A program made the position numbers and the translations under genes. A stretch of 64,000 nucleotides of DNA from Symbiodinium microadriaticum (lineage: Eukaryota > Sar > Dinophyceae > Suessiales > Symbiodiniaceae), in assembly GCA_001939145.1 (NCBI GenBank), contig LSRX01000283.1, positions 209,397 to 273,396 on the forward strand. The letters run 5' to 3'. Each line of letters opens with the position of its first letter. Positions within the stretch are counted from its first letter, which is position 1. The notes under the pieces were generated by a model that was not told the origin of the DNA, searched no databases, and saw only the letters and a program-made list of their open reading frames with translations. Positions 62,649 to 64,000 of the stretch are shown piece by piece.

Positions 62649-63155
62649 GCAATATGAAGAATCAGAAGAACACTAATAGCAAGACTACGGGTAATAATGA
62701 GCAGACTTATATACTATTATTATCAGCAAGACTAGTACTAATGCAACGGTTTGTTTTAGGGTATAGTTGGCTATATCATCTTACGCTAGATTGTCTTTAA
62801 ACTATTTGGTACTTTCTGCCTCATATTATGATACCGTGCAATGCTCAAGAATCATTCAGTATGCATACTGTACGTGTACAAAACCATGCAATATCAAATA
62901 AACTTCATAATATCACAGAACATAACCCAATATGACGTAGTGTTAGTTCATGTAGTAAAGTGTAATCTACTGAGGCATGTTATCTCACCGGGTATGCGAT
63001 TCAATATATCCGGATAAAACATGACAGAACAGAAAATATAATTATGGCATGATAACCAATATAACATAAAATATGACAATCGTTAAACGATGACCTGGCA
63101 TTGCTAAAAATCTTCGAAAGTGTACATCCTAAACTGTGACCCGACACTGAGAGAC
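62649..63155. other. AT-rich, intron-like sequence
   Basis: AT-rich with recurring AATATGACA/AACATAAAATATGAC words and no open frame of note. It flanks the exon at 63156-63314 on its 3' side in the minus direction and may be intron. Confidence 0.45.
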
Positions 63156-63314
63156 CTGCATAAGATGGGTATAGGAAGCTGGACTTTTCTTTGCGAGGCT
63201 GTTCCATCATTAGTCTGTTTGCTAGTGTGTCGTACAGCTGACACAAGTTTCGTGCAACTTCCAGCCCACTCCCTCCGGTAATACGTAGGCGCAGCAGCAC
63301 GGAAGTTTGGATGT
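63156..63314 (-). CDS. Exon with FliS-like peptide (tentative)
   Basis: A 159-base GC-balanced block inside AT-rich sequence. On the minus strand it is bounded by TTTCTTTTAG|AC (acceptor) and ATGCAG|GTCTCTC (donor), with phase 1 at both ends. It encodes IQTSVLLRLRITGGSG, then LEVARNLCQLYDTLANRLMM and EQPRKEKSSFLYPSYA. The GG..xxARNLxxLYDxxxxRL pattern resembles the core helices of FliS, the flagellin export chaperone of bacteria (GGEIAxNLxxLYDY in that family). FliS in an intron-containing eukaryotic gene would be unexpected, so chance similarity or another helical protein must be considered. A preceding mini-exon may end at 63730 (GTTGCAG|GTCAGT, also phase 1). The start and end of the gene are not visible. 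Confidence 0.35.
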
Positions 63315-63374
63315 CTAAAAGAAACATTTCAATCGGTAATGTAGCACAATACAACATAATGTAGCTATCCTATA

Positions 63375-63412
<38 letters not shown>

Positions 63413-64000
63413 GGTTGTGTGTATCTATATACGCTATGTTATAATCAGCTAATATGACATTGGCATTATAAGATAGCATTTACCAAACAGAATAGAATAC
63501 AACATGATACGGTGAATATAATGTGCGGTAGGGCTTCAGTGTGTAATATACTATTTTGTACCATAGCAGAATAGAAACAAATACTAACATTCACAATGTA
63601 TAACAATGACCGTAAGTAAGAGTAGTTGTCTATTAACATATTGGCCAAGCTCTGCATATTCTGGATATAGTATTCGTATAACCATAAAGCAATGCAGTAC
63701 GAGTCTTTGTTATACAACGTTTGACTGACCTGCAACATCTTTTGCAGTATTACCAAAGCTTCAACTTACTATTGATGTAAGAGTTTGTTTTACCTCGTCA
63801 ATATACATATCATAGCGAATTAATATCAATATAAGATAGATTAATACAATGCTTGTATGACAGATCGCATCAAGCCTGATCTAAGTCATGTCAATACGGT
63901 CTGTTGCCTCCAACCGTATATTGCTTCGAAGCCCACTTGTACGTAAAGACTTGGGCCTCGAGCACCCCCCCTCCCTGCCGCCCCCACGCCTCGCGAGCTC
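63315..64000. other. AT-rich, intron-like sequence to the window end
   Basis: A TA microsatellite lies at 63374-63410. AATACAACATAAT/AATATGACATTGG words recur. GC rises again after about 63890. A possible short minus exon ends at 63730. The window stops before any further exon can be confirmed. Confidence 0.45.

Overview
This looks like nuclear DNA of a dinoflagellate, most plausibly a Symbiodiniaceae-type genome. The evidence is moderate GC, long gene-poor stretches packed with microsatellites, and multi-exon genes. Introns use canonical GT or apparently non-canonical GC/GA donors, often with a G after the acceptor AG. There are TTTAGGG-type telomeric motifs, decayed retroelement pieces and a run of genes all on one strand. 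No sequence search was possible, so the taxonomic call is inference. Exon limits were read by eye from reading frame, splice dinucleotides and phase.

Layout. About 1-43.2 kb is gene-poor. It holds AGT/AGC/CTG, GA, CA, TA, AAC and TATC arrays, a strong foldback element near 25.1 kb, an AT-rich island at 36.4-37.3 kb, and a large head-to-head ACT/AGT triplet array near 37.5-37.95 kb. The only candidate gene there that I can partly support is a minus-strand multi-exon membrane protein at about 29.8-32.8 kb. Other genes split into short exons may be hidden.

From 43.2 to 60.2 kb the plus strand carries a unidirectional cluster. In order it holds a small cysteine-containing secreted or membrane protein, a LicD/fukutin-type nucleotidyltransferase-fold protein, a two-pore K+ channel with an N-terminal cyclic-nucleotide-binding domain and a C-terminal EF-hand, a decayed retroelement with flanking repeats, a poorly resolved multi-exon hypothetical gene, a VWA-domain protein, and a homologue of AASDH (ACSF4, beta-alanine-activating enzyme) with adenylation, carrier and PQQ-type propeller regions. 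The VWA stop codon lies only 43 nt before a splice acceptor that starts the AASDH reading frame. Either the two are exons of one fused protein, or they are two very tightly packed genes separated by a trans-splice acceptor.

From 60.2 to 64 kb comes a repeat-containing spacer and then an AT-rich segment. Inside it is a GC-balanced, splice-site-bounded minus-strand exon whose peptide resembles the core of the flagellar chaperone FliS.

The genes do not form one pathway. The cluster reads as a dinoflagellate tandem-orientation block with unrelated products: membrane signalling (K+ channel), glycan or phospho-ligand transfer (LicD) and amino-acid adenylation (AASDH). No rRNA, tRNA, spliced-leader RNA gene or CRISPR array was found.
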